From Casuarina equisetifolia (Eukaryota; Streptophyta; Magnoliopsida; Fagales; Casuarinaceae): a stretch of DNA of 64,000 bases. The stretch covers positions 12,686,840-12,750,839 of the forward strand of contig CM052354.1 of the NCBI GenBank assembly GCA_028551475.1. The letters run 5' to 3'. The notes under the pieces were generated by a model that had not been told where the DNA came from, searched no databases, and was given only the letters and a program-made list of their open reading frames with translations. The number at the start of each line of letters is the position of its first letter. Position 1 is the first letter of the stretch. Shown here in pieces: positions 23,712 to 34,852 of the stretch. The translations under genes were made by a program, and so were the position numbers.

Positions 23712-26027
23712 TTTTGTTAAATGGAAAGGATTAGAGAAAGGCCTGCTATAAGTTTTTAGCTTTGATATTCTTACCTCTGCTTCCCTTACCCGTAAGACTG
23801 AGAAAACGTTTCTAGTTTACACACCGTTCTTTGATTTCGCCTAACTTCTACATTCTCAATTCAGATTAATCAAATTCATCTAGAAAATTTGTTTTTATAT
23901 TCTTTTTGCTGTCACCATTCAGAGTTATTGCTCTTGTTGGAAGTTCAATATGGATAAAAAAATATTTAAATATAATGTTGAAAAATTAATTACAGAATAT
24001 GAAGTATCAAAAATTATGTTATGAGAAAATTAAAAAAAAAATAGACAATCCAAACGAGAGATATGAAAAGAAAATTCGAAAATACCATTTCAGGAATGTA
24101 AATATTACATTTTATTTAATCATACAAAAATTTGAATTATAACCTGATGTACATAAATGATGTATGATTACCTAAAATCAGTTAATAATAGCTATATATC
24201 AACTTATAAATCTATCTTTCTAACATATAAATGATATTTTCTATTTGTAAAAAGAGTACTATTTCTCAGAATATGATTTCCACCACTTATTTTACCGTTA
24301 GAAGTATCATTCATTTTTATTTTTTATTTTTAGCTAGACTTGCGTCTAGAAGTATCCTTCATCATAGTCACTGATATTGCTTTGTGCTGTGTTTTAAACA
24401 TGTATTAATGTAGATGTAAACTTACTGAAGTTAATCACGTGGGGACTCTACATCTTTGTGTTTGCCAAAGAGTAATAAGATGTCGTGTATGTGATCCATC
24501 CATATTATAAAATCTATTACGCACTGGATGACGAAACAGGGAGATTCTTAAAGGTCAGCTGCCGCACCAAAAAAGCACGACGTCGTCTTTGAACGATTCT
24601 TTTTAAGATTCTTTAAGCTCAGCCGCCGCGCTCGACAAGGACTATTTTGTCTTTGGACGATTTTTTTTTTTTTTCTCCCTTGAGGAAAAAGAATGCACTC
24701 TTAATAGTGCCAAAAATCGTGCTTAAGTGAGACCCCAAACACCGACTATCATCCAAACCTATATTATCCACAAAAAGTGCTAAAACCCAAAACCCGACGT
24801 AGGAATCAAGCGTAAACAGATTTAAAATGCTGATAGCAATGGATCTCTGTGCCCCAAACGGAAAAGGATATCAATGACATTCATCATCTCCAGTCTTGGC
24901 AGTTTTTCCTTGTGCGAGAGGATATGAGGTCGATTTGAGGACTTAACTTCTGAACAGTTATATTCTCTCCCACTATCTTTTTCTACGTTAGACCAATTAA
25001 ACTTCATAAATTATTTTTCTTATAAAGAAAAAGACTTTGAACAACTAGTTTGTCGTATAAAACGCGAAATATTATGAGATCTTATGTTTTACGTCATTTT
25101 GGTCGGATAGCTAATATCTGTCGGACATGCTCTTCATGCTTTTTGTATTGAACGAGAGTTGATGATATCCGCAACCAAGTGCAAGCTGGGATGGCGGATG
25201 ATGCCAATTTGGGCTTAGGCAATGAAGCAGGAATTGATGGCCTTGGTTTCTGTTGGGGCAACATGCAAGGTCTAAGGAGATCATAGCCAAAGAGAAATGA
25301 CCACGTTTATAGATTTAACACTGAATATTGTCTTATTTATAAAATGAAAACTTAAGACTCCTTTACGTTTAAGTTCAAACACGTGTCAATAAATGAAATC
25401 CAACAAGTTTAATATTTAAAATAAATAATTATAACTAGGGGAAGCTTAAATTACATTAAATATTGGTTGATTTCAAGAATTGAAACAGATAAAGAAAATT
25501 CCAATTCCAATCTTCAAATTGTGCAAAAGCGACAACGGAAAGAATGTGGTTTACAGCCACGATTATCCCTTATTCAACTCCTTGTTTTGCCCTTTAAACG
25601 TTATTGTGCCACGAAGTACATTCTGAAAACAGCCACAAAGCAAAAGTGCCTTTCGGAACAACAGCGATATATAATATGTAGTCCTCCTTCGTTCTTTTGA
25701 GGTTATTTTAGAAAAACGCACTTTACAAGCGGGCCAACCCAGCCATATATGGTTTGACAAACAACTAAAGCAGACAAGATTGATATGTCAATAATCCAGC
25801 TAAGCCAATCAATCTCTTATTCTTACTCTACTGCATTTGAACATTCAAGGCCGCCGTTTCTAAATTATTTGACTTTATTAATGCTGCAACTTATCTGCAG
25901 TTATGTAGACGGCGCTTAAATATAAGCATTTGACACTGCCGAAGTAGTTCAGTGATTACAAGAAACTTTGATGTGATGCACATCTTGCTTTGCTTACTAT
26001 TCTACTAACTTGCTCATAGCAAATAGC
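23712..26027. other. Unassigned region
   Basis: No gene was recognised with confidence. A 61-codon minus-strand frame at 24822-25007 is unassigned, resembles no family I know, and may be chance. The segment 24480-25350 is less AT-rich than its surroundings and could be low-copy DNA. A 64-bp tandem duplication inside it is listed separately. Confidence 0.45.
24543..24672. repeat. 64-bp tandem duplication with ACGACGTCGT palindrome
   Basis: Two diverged units start GATTCTTAAAGGTCAGCTGC (24543) and GATTCTTTAAGCTCAGCCGC (24607), and each ends with GTCTTTGAACGA or GTCTTTGGACGA before a T-rich run. The first unit contains the palindrome ACGACGTCGT. Confidence 0.75.
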
Positions 26028-26743
26028 AGTACAGTACTGCACTAATGTGAGTTGAAACCCAGTACAATAATGTTATTGAAATAAGCACAAAATGCAGCAT
26101 TTTTGTAAGGAGTAAGTGGACGATAATTTGCTTGCTGCCACCAACTAGTGGGCTCCCTATGGTCTACAAGTGACACTAACGACGGGTTGTGTTTTGTAAA
26201 ATATTTACTTTTCCCAATATGCTATTCAAAAGATAACCTCTATTCTCTTATCTAAGCGTATGCCAATTTTCTATTCTTAGCACATATATAAAATATTATC
26301 AACAGAAATATTTATCTTAGCTTGGAAGACTTTATTAATATATATGCCCTTAATTTGGTTTTTCAGTGGACTAATGCTGCTTTTCAAAAATTATTTTTAT
26401 AGTACTGATGCAATATAATTTCCATAATGTTATTGAAAGGTAGCACAAAATGCAGCATTTTTATAAGGAATAAGTGGACGAGAATTTGCTTGCTGCCACC
26501 AACTAGTGGGCTTCCTATGGTTTACCAGTCACACTAATGACGGGTTGTGTTTTGTAAAATATTTACTTTTCCTAGTATGCTCTTCAAAGGATAACTCCAT
26601 TCTCTTATCTAAGCGTATGCCAATTTTCTATTCTTAGCACATATATAAAATATTATCAACAGAAATATGTATCTTAGCTTGGAAGACTTTATTAATATAT
26701 ATGCCTTTAATTTAGTTTTTCAATGGACTAATGCTGCTTCTAC
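26028..26743. repeat. Direct duplication, about 310-bp core, period 358 bp
   Basis: The segment starting at TGTTATTGAA (26071) is repeated at 26429 with the same order of blocks: AAATGCAGCATTTTTGTAAG, TTGCTTGCTGCCACCAACTA, GACGGGTTGTGTTTTGTAAA, and on to GTGGACTAATGCTGCTT. The first 45-50 bases of each unit are more diverged. The copies differ at scattered single bases. No long frame is present. The second copy is followed by ACTATAAATATGAAG, which resembles a TATA box, so the array could be a duplicated upstream region, but no gene was recognised downstream. Confidence 0.9.
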
Positions 26744-28189
26744 TAACTATAAATATGAAGTTTAGAGATACCTTAAGTATCAATATAATTTTGCTGAATC
26801 ATCATAGAGACTTTGAAAAGCAATTAAAGTGAGGAAGCGACGAGATAGAAAAAAGAAAATCAAAAAACTATGAACTATTACTTTGTGGATGTAAAGAAAA
26901 CTTTTTCCTAAGCCATTAAAACTCTCGTGTTCCTTTTGTTTTTCTATTTGCATCACAATCCCATTTTTCCCAACATGTATTTTTCTTTTCTTGTTTTTTT
27001 TCTTTGCCCAAGCTCCATTTTTGCATTAAGGGAAGAATGAATATTATTTGAGAAAACCAGGTCTTTTCACTAGAAGGAGATGCCTAGTAGTGCTTTTGAG
27101 AACGTCTTAAACCAAATTTTAGCTAATAGGAAAATAACCTTAAAGATTATTTTTAATTGACGGTAGCCTTTATTTGGCTCTTAGAGAAGTGGATAATTTG
27201 TGAAATGCCCAAAAGAGCTAGGCAACCATTAGACAAGGTAGTTTTTTGGATCGTTCGAATGATATAGTTAGTTGCATCCGACATCAAAATGAAGATCATG
27301 ACAAAGGGAGTCAGGGAGGCACTTTGCTTATTACTAGAAAGTTAGAAAGCAAGAACTATTTATCCATGACATGAGTAACTCAATGTGCAGTTAAGAAAAT
27401 TTATAGTATGATGATGTTGAGAACACAAGTTTTGCCATGGAAATCGAGAGGAAGTCCTAAGGGGAGTAGAAGTTGATGGTCGAAGACTTACATAAAAGTC
27501 GGACCAATAAAATAAAACTATGAACAGGTAATAGAACAACTAAATGGAAGAAGCAAATCCCACTTTATAGGGTTCTTCTATCTATGTAGAGTTAGTTAAA
27601 AGAATTCAAAAGAAGGAAATGCTGAAATCACCATTAAGTTCCTTGCCAAAGTCATCACTAGAAATCATGGTGTTGAATTGTTTCTATAGACAATGAGTAG
27701 TTGTTCAATGATAGAAGATAGAGGCTGAATGACTCAACGTAAGCATTGCAAGACTTCTTTCCGTATCCAAGATGATTTGAATATTGCTACCCATAGGACA
27801 TTTAGAAAGCAGATGTTCAATGATTTTTTTGTTCATCTTGGAAGGGAATCCGTAGCTAGCAACTCAAAAAGGAAGGGTTGCATAGGTCGCATGAGGACTA
27901 TTATAACTGCTTTCCAAACCAAAGTCCTTGATTGAATGATTTGCTCCCGTAACAGATTCAGTGAAGTGCGCCACCGATCTCTGTTTGGGAGTTTCCTTCA
28001 AGAAGGTGAAGTATGCATAGGCACCCTAGGGTTCATGTCGTCCTAGGGTTGCTGAATGTCAATGTCGCATACATTTAGGTGTTCAAATGGCACTGATGAC
28101 GTAGTAGCGTGACATGGTGTGGATAATTTGGATCCATCAATACCTTCCCACAAGTGATGGGGTTCGATGGACCATGAACTTAGACTATA
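26744..28189. other. Unassigned, probably decayed transposon DNA
   Basis: No gene was recognised. The 68-codon plus-strand frame at 27729-27935 has no familiar motif. Fragments such as a KRARQPLDK-like stretch near 27210 suggest old retroelement coding sequence, but not strongly enough for a family call. Confidence 0.4.
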
Positions 28190-28375
28190 AAATTTTAAAG
28201 TAGTTGGAAGAGATATCTCTAGCAAAACACTAGTAGGCTAATCAATAGAGGTGATGAAATAAATGTGGAGTTGTTCACATGCCACACATTTCCAAATGAA
28301 GTGGTAACCAATCTTGAAACACTAGGTTGGCTACAAGATGCAATGGAAAGGGATTATCATAGCAAAGGGTTAAAG
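28190..28375 (-). pseudogene. Decayed copia RNase H remnant
   Basis: The minus strand gives LCYDNPFPLHLVANLVF, matching the copia pattern CDNQAALHIASNPVF, followed by a frame-shifted HIEIDCHF-like stretch. The nucleotide sequence also resembles the RNase H copies at 33133-33632 (GTAGGCTAATCAATAGAGG block). Short and non-functional. Confidence 0.5.
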
Positions 28376-28396
28376 GCTAAGGCTAAGGCTAAGGCT
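28372..28396. repeat. (GGCTAA)n short tandem repeat
   Basis: Four full GGCTAA hexamers plus a partial GGCT are found just upstream of a solo LTR. It is too short to be telomere-related and the hexamer is not the plant telomere unit. Confidence 0.9.
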
Positions 28397-28537
28397 GAGT
28401 AGCAAATAAATCAAGAGTGACAGATTTTATCCAAATGAGTTGATAGCATTATCAACAAGACATTTAACTTAACTTCAATGGTTAAGCATACTGCTATGTG
28501 TAGTTCACAAAAAAAAAAAAATGAGATTATAGCTTAG

Positions 28538-30139
28538 TGATAACTCTATTTTATATAGAGTTATTGTTATTATTTTAAGTTATATTTAATATAATTTTAT
28601 TAAGTTATATTTATATTTAATTGTATTTAAGTATGTTTTTGTTATTTTAGGTAACAAACCCAAAATAGAAGAAAAGTAAGAAAATGAAACAAAAATTGAA
28701 AGGAAAATAAGAGAGAAAAAGAAGCAATTAATCTCACAAGGAAAGCACATGAGGAACGAACAAAAATAGAAAACGGAAAACGAGGCCGTCAGGCTTTTAT
28801 TGTGCGGAGAGCGTGAAACCGGTAAGGGAGAGAAACAGAGGAGAGCGGTGACCAGTGCAGGAACTCGCCGGGACTTGGCCGCGCGCGACAGCGTAGGTCC
28901 AGCAGAGATCGCGGCGGTCGTGCGACAGCCGACCGCCGTTGTCTTTTCCAGCGAGAACCCATCACCGGCGTTTGAAGTGTAGTTTTCGGCCATTTTATAG
29001 CGATTTCCGGCGATCTTAAAGCAGATCTGGGCTCCTAGAGTGATTTCCGACAGTTCTGTGGCAGTTTTATGTGATTTCGTGGCGGTTTCTGACGAAGAAC
29101 AGCGAACGCCGTCAGAACCTTTTCCGTAAGATCTACATGTTTCTGGAGCGGATTTGAAGGATTTCTCGATAGATCGGCACTCCAGACGTCCTGATATATC
29201 TTTCTGGAAGTTTCTGTGAAGACCGGCGACGGATGACGGCAGCGCGTGTCACCGGCGCGTGGCAGCTCGTGCGAGAGCGCGTGACGGCGCGTGTCAACTC
29301 GTTTTCTTCCCGTTTTCCAGACAACTTCATTTCCTCCCCTGATGTGCAGATTTGTGCAGCCTTTTTGTGATTTGAAGACATTTTTGGTGACAGCTTAATG
29401 TTTTTAATTTACAAAATGTGTTGTTTAATTTCCTGCACTATTCTTGTTTATGTAAATATGTTGTTTTAGTTTAGTTTGTTAAAGTTACAATGGAACTTAA
29501 TTATAACATATGAATTTATGATTATTCATGTTTTGTGAGATATTTTATGAATGTGAAGTTGTATGTTACTAATCTTAATGCTTTTAAGTGATTATCTACC
29601 ACTTAAATGATATGATTTGCATGTTTGAGACCGATAAGAGATAGCATGCAGTTGCTTCATGTAATATGTAACCATATATTAATATGGATACACATATACT
29701 ATATGATTTGTGTGGCTTTAGGTGTAAACTGGAATATTCACAAATCTTAATGCATTTAGTTTATTTAATTCATATGTAGATTTACAGTGAATTAATGAGC
29801 TAAGTAGGTTTGCTATACCTAAACATAGGATAGTGAATAAGTTAGGAAATTCCGCCATCACATGAGTAGAATTAATCTTACAAGCATGGATGATCGACAT
29901 TTATATCTAGTAATTAGGTGAAATCGGACGCTCTAGCATCTTCGTTAATCAAGTTTAGGTTAAATTTAGTTCTTTAATCAATGTCTTACCATTTCGATGT
30001 GCTAGATAAACTTTAGGAACTATTCATTGTTAGTACTTAATTAGCTTGGTAAACATTAGTCTTCGTGGGACGATACTCATACTTATCATTATATTATTTG
30101 TTTGACATGTACACTTGTATGTTAGAATTTCACCGAACA
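28538..30139 (+). mobile_element. Solo LTR, family S copy 4, TSD CTTAG
   Basis: It begins TGATAACTCTATTTTATATA and ends TTTCACCGAACA (1602 bp), with exact CTTAG at 28533-28537 and 30140-30144. It holds the GC-rich block (about 28780-29320), four CGCGTG motifs at 29241-29299, and the conserved tail. Reading frames inside are not genes. Confidence 0.93.
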
Positions 30140-30144
30140 CTTAG

Positions 30145-30869
30145 GAAGATGAAAAATCTTCCTATGAAGTGATGATTATTGTGCTCACTAACCTATCTTG
30201 ATCTAGTCAACTCTAGATCAGCCCAAACTAATTAAAATAGTGCAAGCCCAAGAGTCATTCCAATTTGGTCCAATTGAAATATGGGATATAGCCTAAGCCT
30301 ATATCCTTATAAATGATCTACATAAGGTGTTGAGTCTATTAACTTTAACTAGAATCAATTTCCAAGGCATCCATCCCTTGACAACTAAAAGCCATTAATA
30401 TCTTTGACCATCTTGGAAACTCATGCCATCATTTACTATGTAATTACTTCTCTTTGACTAGCCTTTTGAGAATAAGAATATCTCTCCTATAAATAGTTAT
30501 ACTCTCTTATAGCCAAGATAGATTATGAGATTGAGTTTGTAATGGTTAAGCATTGGCTTCTTTTCAATGTTTTATATCTTTTTAACTTGTTCCAAGAATG
30601 GTGAATGTCCTTACTGTATATTTCTTTAGAATTAATTTCAATAGAGTTGTGAGTATTTATTTTTTTATTTCTAAGGTAATAATTTTTTTGTATCCTTAGT
30701 TTGTAAAGATTGTTTTGCCATTTTATTCTAAAGTGATGAGTATTCTACATCCTTAGTTTTTAAAAATAATTTTATCTACTACTTTCCTCTTCTTTGTTTA
30801 GTATCAAATTTTGTTATCAAAGCTTTGGTTCAATGGTTGGTTGTTGTTGTTGTGCTTGCTATGTTGAAG
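30145..30869. other. No gene recognised
   Basis: This is AT-rich DNA between the solo LTR and a gypsy gag remnant. It may include the decayed LTR or leader of that gypsy element; no boundary could be set. Confidence 0.45.
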
Positions 30870-31950
30870 TCCTTAATATGAACAAAATAGATTGGTACGA
30901 GATGGAAATGGATGAGATGAAGAGACAAATTCCCAAACTAACTTTATACATTTAAATGAACATTTGCAAGCACATAAATGGGTCTTAGGAATCAATCTAG
31001 ATATTGAGGATGTTATCAAATACACTCTTGTTGCAATTGAATCAATAGATACCCATAATTTTTTCAGCCATAAAAAGAGCTCTTACTCTTTTTTTTTCAC
31101 TACTCTTAATGCTATCAAATTAAGGCTTCTTAAAGGACTAATAGAGGAAGAAATTGGATTGATGCAAAGTGGAGTAGGTGCATTGATGCCACAAATCTAA
31201 TGTTGAAATTTCAAAGTCTAAAATAGATGGACTTATCTCTTGAAGATACTATAGAATTTGAACACCTTATGTTAAAGTGGATGTGGTGGAGCTTGAAGAA
31301 CAAACAATAACTCAATATTTGTGTGGTTTTACAAACTAAAATTAGGAATATAGTTCATTCACAACAATGTTACTCCTTCAATGATGTACAAAGACTGGCT
31401 CTATAGTGGTGCAACCAATGGAAGTTCATGATAACAACTATAAGCTATAGTGCCAAGAAAAGGTGCTACAATACGGGGAGGTCCAACAACTATTGAGTCT
31501 ACCCCTGCCAATAAAGCCTATGGAATCTAGAACTTTTTCTAATGGTCAAAGTTCCAACAAGCTAAGCCTTTTAATGCAAGTTCTCATAGATATTTTAATT
31601 GTCAAGGCTATGGAAATATAGCCTCCAAATGCCTTAACCAAAAGATTGTTGCTCTTGTTGAAAAAGATATGTTAAAAGAATATGGTGGAACCAATATTGA
31701 AGGTGAGGAAGAATTGGTATACGTAAATGAACAAGAAGCCTTAATCATTTAAAGAAGTTTGAACTTGAATCAAACTAAAGAAGATGGTTGGTGTCAAGAG
31801 AATATCTTTCGTACTTGTTGCATCTCTCATGATAAGGTAATATTATCATAGATGAAGTGAACTAATGTTGTGGAAACAAAATAGGTAGAAATGCCACAAT
31901 TAGAGATCAAAGATCACCCATTACCATATAAGTGTTACATTGGTTTTGTC
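30870..31950 (+). pseudogene. Decayed Ty3/gypsy gag and protease start
   Basis: Near 31590-31740 the plus strand reads NCQGYGNIASKCLNQKIVAL, a CCHC-type zinc knuckle in the context usual for plant gypsy gag. It has N in the first position of the CFKCQG box, so the first cysteine is lost. It is followed by an acidic EGEEELVYV linker. Next come a CQENIFRT-like protease approach and IKDHPLPYK with intervening stops. Upstream (30870-31590) the gag core survives only as traces. No RT follows: the sequence ends at an unrelated LTR start. Confidence 0.65.
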
Positions 31951-31954
31951 AAGG

Positions 31955-32200
31955 TAATAAATCTATTTTTAGAGTTATTTTGATTATTTTAAGAAACAAA
32001 TAATGTATTTTTATAAGACAACCTTTGAATTTTCTCATATTGATTTAAATTTTTATTGTTTATGTGGCAAGTCTCAAAATAGCATAAGCAAAGAAGGAAA
32101 CCAAGGAAAACATATGCATGTGAGAAGGAAAATAAAGACAAAAGACAAAGGTAGTGCACAAAAAAATAAAAAATAAAAGAAATGTGGAAGACAATCAAAG
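31955..32200 (+). mobile_element. Start fragment of a family S variant LTR
   Basis: TAATAAATCTATTTTTAGAG and the following 200 bp resemble the start of the variant LTR at 15485 (shared AATAAT, TATAAGA, CTTGAATT-like and GCATAAG blocks in order). The matching tail of such an LTR lies at 34610-34852, so the two may be halves of one LTR split by the intervening gypsy/copia insertions. The join is inferred. Confidence 0.5.
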
Positions 32201-32229
32201 GGTGTGCTGCACAATAAGAAAGGATAAAA

Positions 32230-32740
32230 AAGCAACAAAAGCAAAGTGCAAACCTCAATGGCTTGTACCTTTGATACATACCATCCGTTAGTTGCTCCCA
32301 CATAAGCTCTCGATTTAGGCTTTGCTCCATGAGGATCTTGTATCAAATGTGGGCATCCCCTTCCAAGTTCCAAGATATAAACATGACATGTTCTTTTACT
32401 AGAGTTTGGTTCTAAAAGAAGAATCGGAAAGCCTCACCCACCCACCTAGTTTTGTTCCCCCCACCTTCATAGCATAAAAAACCCAACTTCATGAACATAG
32501 GTGTACCCACATTTCCTCCATAGCTACCTAGGTTATAAACGCCTCTAACTGACCTATTGTTGCCTCCTACATTCAAGGACTCCCTCTACTTGAAGAAGCT
32601 TGATTTTCTCACACTATAGACTCATAAATTTACATTGGCAAGTTAATTCTCGAAAGCTTGCATCATCTCTCCTAATTGCCTAGTCATCTCTACATGTAGC
32701 TCTATAACTAACTCAGAGAGATCGGAATTAGCCATAGCCG
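32230..32740 (-). pseudogene. Decayed Ty3/gypsy gag
   Basis: The minus strand has a gag start, MANSDLSELVIELHVEMTR, near 32735, then KLGFLCYEGGGNKTRWVGEA (usual KLDFPRFDGEDPTRWIYKAE) near 32470. Next are SWNLEGDAHI and a stretch ending ELMWEQLTDG near 32290, corresponding to the gag core. Stops interrupt the frame. The element is cut off on both sides. Confidence 0.65.
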
Positions 32741-32799
32741 ATGTTGGCTTCAACACAATATGTTATGTGAGCATGTCTTAATTCTGCTCACCAACTTAC

Positions 32800-33069
32800 A
32801 TATAGGCTGGTCTTCATGTAACCATAGCTCTTGATGATTTTTACTCCTTATCTTAATTAGTAAACAATTCATAAGAAAAGAAGTAAAAGTGCAAATAGTA
32901 GAGATGAAAGAAAAGCTCTGTAAAATGTGTTTCGTTCTTACTAAAAATTTGTACAAAGAATACACATATAGTATGGGAAAGTAAGAAGTTTCAAGTGTAG
33001 CCCTAGTCTATGAGTCTAGTCTAGCTACAATGATGTTGCCTCTAGATTGACATGAGGTCTTGTCTAACA
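32800..33069 (-). mobile_element. 3' LTR of copia C, truncated
   Basis: On the minus strand the polypurine tract CTTGTAGGGGGATG is followed by TGTTAGACAAGACCTC, the usual copia LTR start. The LTR then contains TATGTGTATTCTTTGTACAA and CAGAGCTTTTCTTTCATC, typical of copia LTRs near the transcript start. The distal end merges into gypsy gag sequence, so the LTR is truncated near 32800. Confidence 0.6.
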
Positions 33070-33072
33070 TCC

Positions 33073-34610
33073 CCCTACAAGCTGATGGGTTTGGAAGAAC
33101 GGTCAACTTGGATTTGAGTAAGCAAAAACGAATAGCGAATAAGCATTTGTTGAAGATATTAGCACGCTAATCGACAGAGGAGATGAAGTGAATGAAGGAG
33201 GAGCTAGCCAAGCAAATAGTGCTCTCAAATAAAGTGGTCGTCAATCTCAATTTGTTAGGTGTGAGCATGAAAAACAAGATTCATAGCCAAATAGACAACT
33301 TAAAGATTATCACACCATAAGCTAGGAGGATGTGGAAGGAGAGTGCAAAGATCCCAAAGAATATATTCGACCCAGATAACCTCAAGCGGATAAGCACATT
33401 TGTTGAAGATATCAGTAGGCTAATCAACAGAGGAGATAAAGTGAATGAAGGAGGAGCTAGCCACGTAGATAGTGCTCTTAAATAAAGTGGTCGTCAATCT
33501 TGATATGTTAGGTGCGAGCATGAAAAACAAGATTCATAGCCAAATAGACAACTAAGAGATTATCACACCATAAGCTGGGAGGATGTGGAGGGAGAGTGCA
33601 AAGATCCCAAAGAATATATTCGACCTAGATAACCTCAGTAGTGGTGTCAGCAAAGCATTTATACTCGGCTCCAATACTAGAGCAAGCTACAATGCATTGT
33701 TTACAAAAGCACCATGAGATAAGATTAGGGCCAAGAAAGACATTGAAGCCACCAATAGAGTGATGGTTATCACGATCACCCACCCAACTAGCATTGAAAA
33801 AATCATGAAGCACTATGGAGGCATACTACTAGTCAAGGCCATACCATGGAGTATCAACTAAGTAATGCAGGATGCATTTAACTAGCTACTAGTAAGCAAT
33901 GGTGGGAGCATGGAGAAATTAACATGCAAAATTGACAAAATAGGAAATGTATGGCTGAGTAAGCATGAGATACTGAAGGGCACCAACAATATTTCAATAA
34001 TGAAAGGAATATGGAAGGGGATCACCAACCCCCTGAAAGGGACTATCAGTCACAATGTAAGGAGTTGATACAGCATAACCCTCAGCCATCCGCGCATGAG
34101 ACAGAATGTCATGAGTGAACTTAGCCTGGTGAAGAAATTGAACGGGCCAAGATCCTTAATAGCAAACTCTAGCTACAAAACTATGAGAAAAGAAGACAAT
34201 AAGGCCTGAAGAGATGCAATCAATAGAATATCATTAACATAGACTAGCAAAATAATGCTATATTGAGGAATGTGCAACAAAAAAAGATAAGTGTCAACTA
34301 TTAAGATATAGAAACCTAGGGAGGTGAGAAAAGCACTCAATCGCTAGTACCAAGCACAAGGAGCTTGCTTGAGACCATATAAAGAGCGACGAAGATGGTA
34401 CATATGATAGGGCCAAGAAGAATCCAAAAAACTAAGGGGTTGAAGCATGTATACTTTCTCATAAAAGGACCTATGAAGAAAGGCATTAGAGACATTGAGC
34501 TGCCAAAGATCTTAGCCACAAGAATATGCCACTATAACAAGAGTGTGAATAGTGATTAGTTTAGCTACTAGACTAAAGGTCTTTGTATAGTCAAGACCAG
34601 GCTGTTGGTG
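33073..34610 (-). pseudogene. Copia C: decayed RT and duplicated RNase H
   Basis: On the minus strand RT remnants appear first: QLNVSNAFLH near 34510, then LSFLDSSW and LRRSLYGLKQAPCAWY at about 34345-34400, in shifted frames. The 62-codon frame at 33625-33813 holds the RNase H start: SIGGFNVFLGPNLISW, then a stretch ending GAEYKCFAD (usual TEAEYRSLA). Then comes WCDNL and VFHAHT..IEIDDHF, the rest of RNase H, in two tandem copies. The lineage resembles copias with WCDNLGATYL in this position. Not functional. Confidence 0.8.
33133..33632 (-). repeat. Tandem duplication of about 250 bp inside copia RNase H
   Basis: The block from AAGCATTTGTTGAAGATATT (33140) to ATAACCTCAA (about 33380) recurs from about 33393 to 33632, with only scattered substitutions. 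The two copies share CGACAGAGGAGATGAAGTGA or its one-to-three-base variant, and AAGATTCATAGCCAAATAGA. The duplicated piece is the C-terminal RNase H coding part. Confidence 0.9.
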
Positions 34611-34852
34611 ATTTTTCTCATATTGATTTTTCTTACTTGGATTCAATTTCAATTAGTCTTGAATTTTCATTTTGAAAATTTTAAATTTTAATTCATCATT
34701 AACTACCTTTTGATTTGCTAGATAAATTTAAGGATTAATTCATTGTTGGTACTTAATTAGTTTAGTATTCACCAATCTCTGTGGGACGATACTTTTCTTA
34801 TCACTATATTACATGTTCGACATGTTCACTTGCATATAAAATTCACCGAACA
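34610..34852 (+). mobile_element. Tail fragment of a family S LTR
   Basis: It contains the conserved tail blocks TTTGCTAGATAAATTTAAGG, CTCTGTGGGACGATACTT, ATGTTCGACATGTTCACTTG and the terminal TTCACCGAACA ending at 34852. The following 5-mer is TAATG. The front half is missing here; a possible start lies at 31955. Confidence 0.75.

Noticed and set aside
28372-28396. Telomere-like repeat
   Set aside because: The unit is GGCTAA, not the plant TTTAGGG repeat, and only about four copies are present.
28586-29381. 135- and 82-codon minus-strand frames
   Set aside because: They sit inside solo LTR copy 4 and are not conserved between copies.
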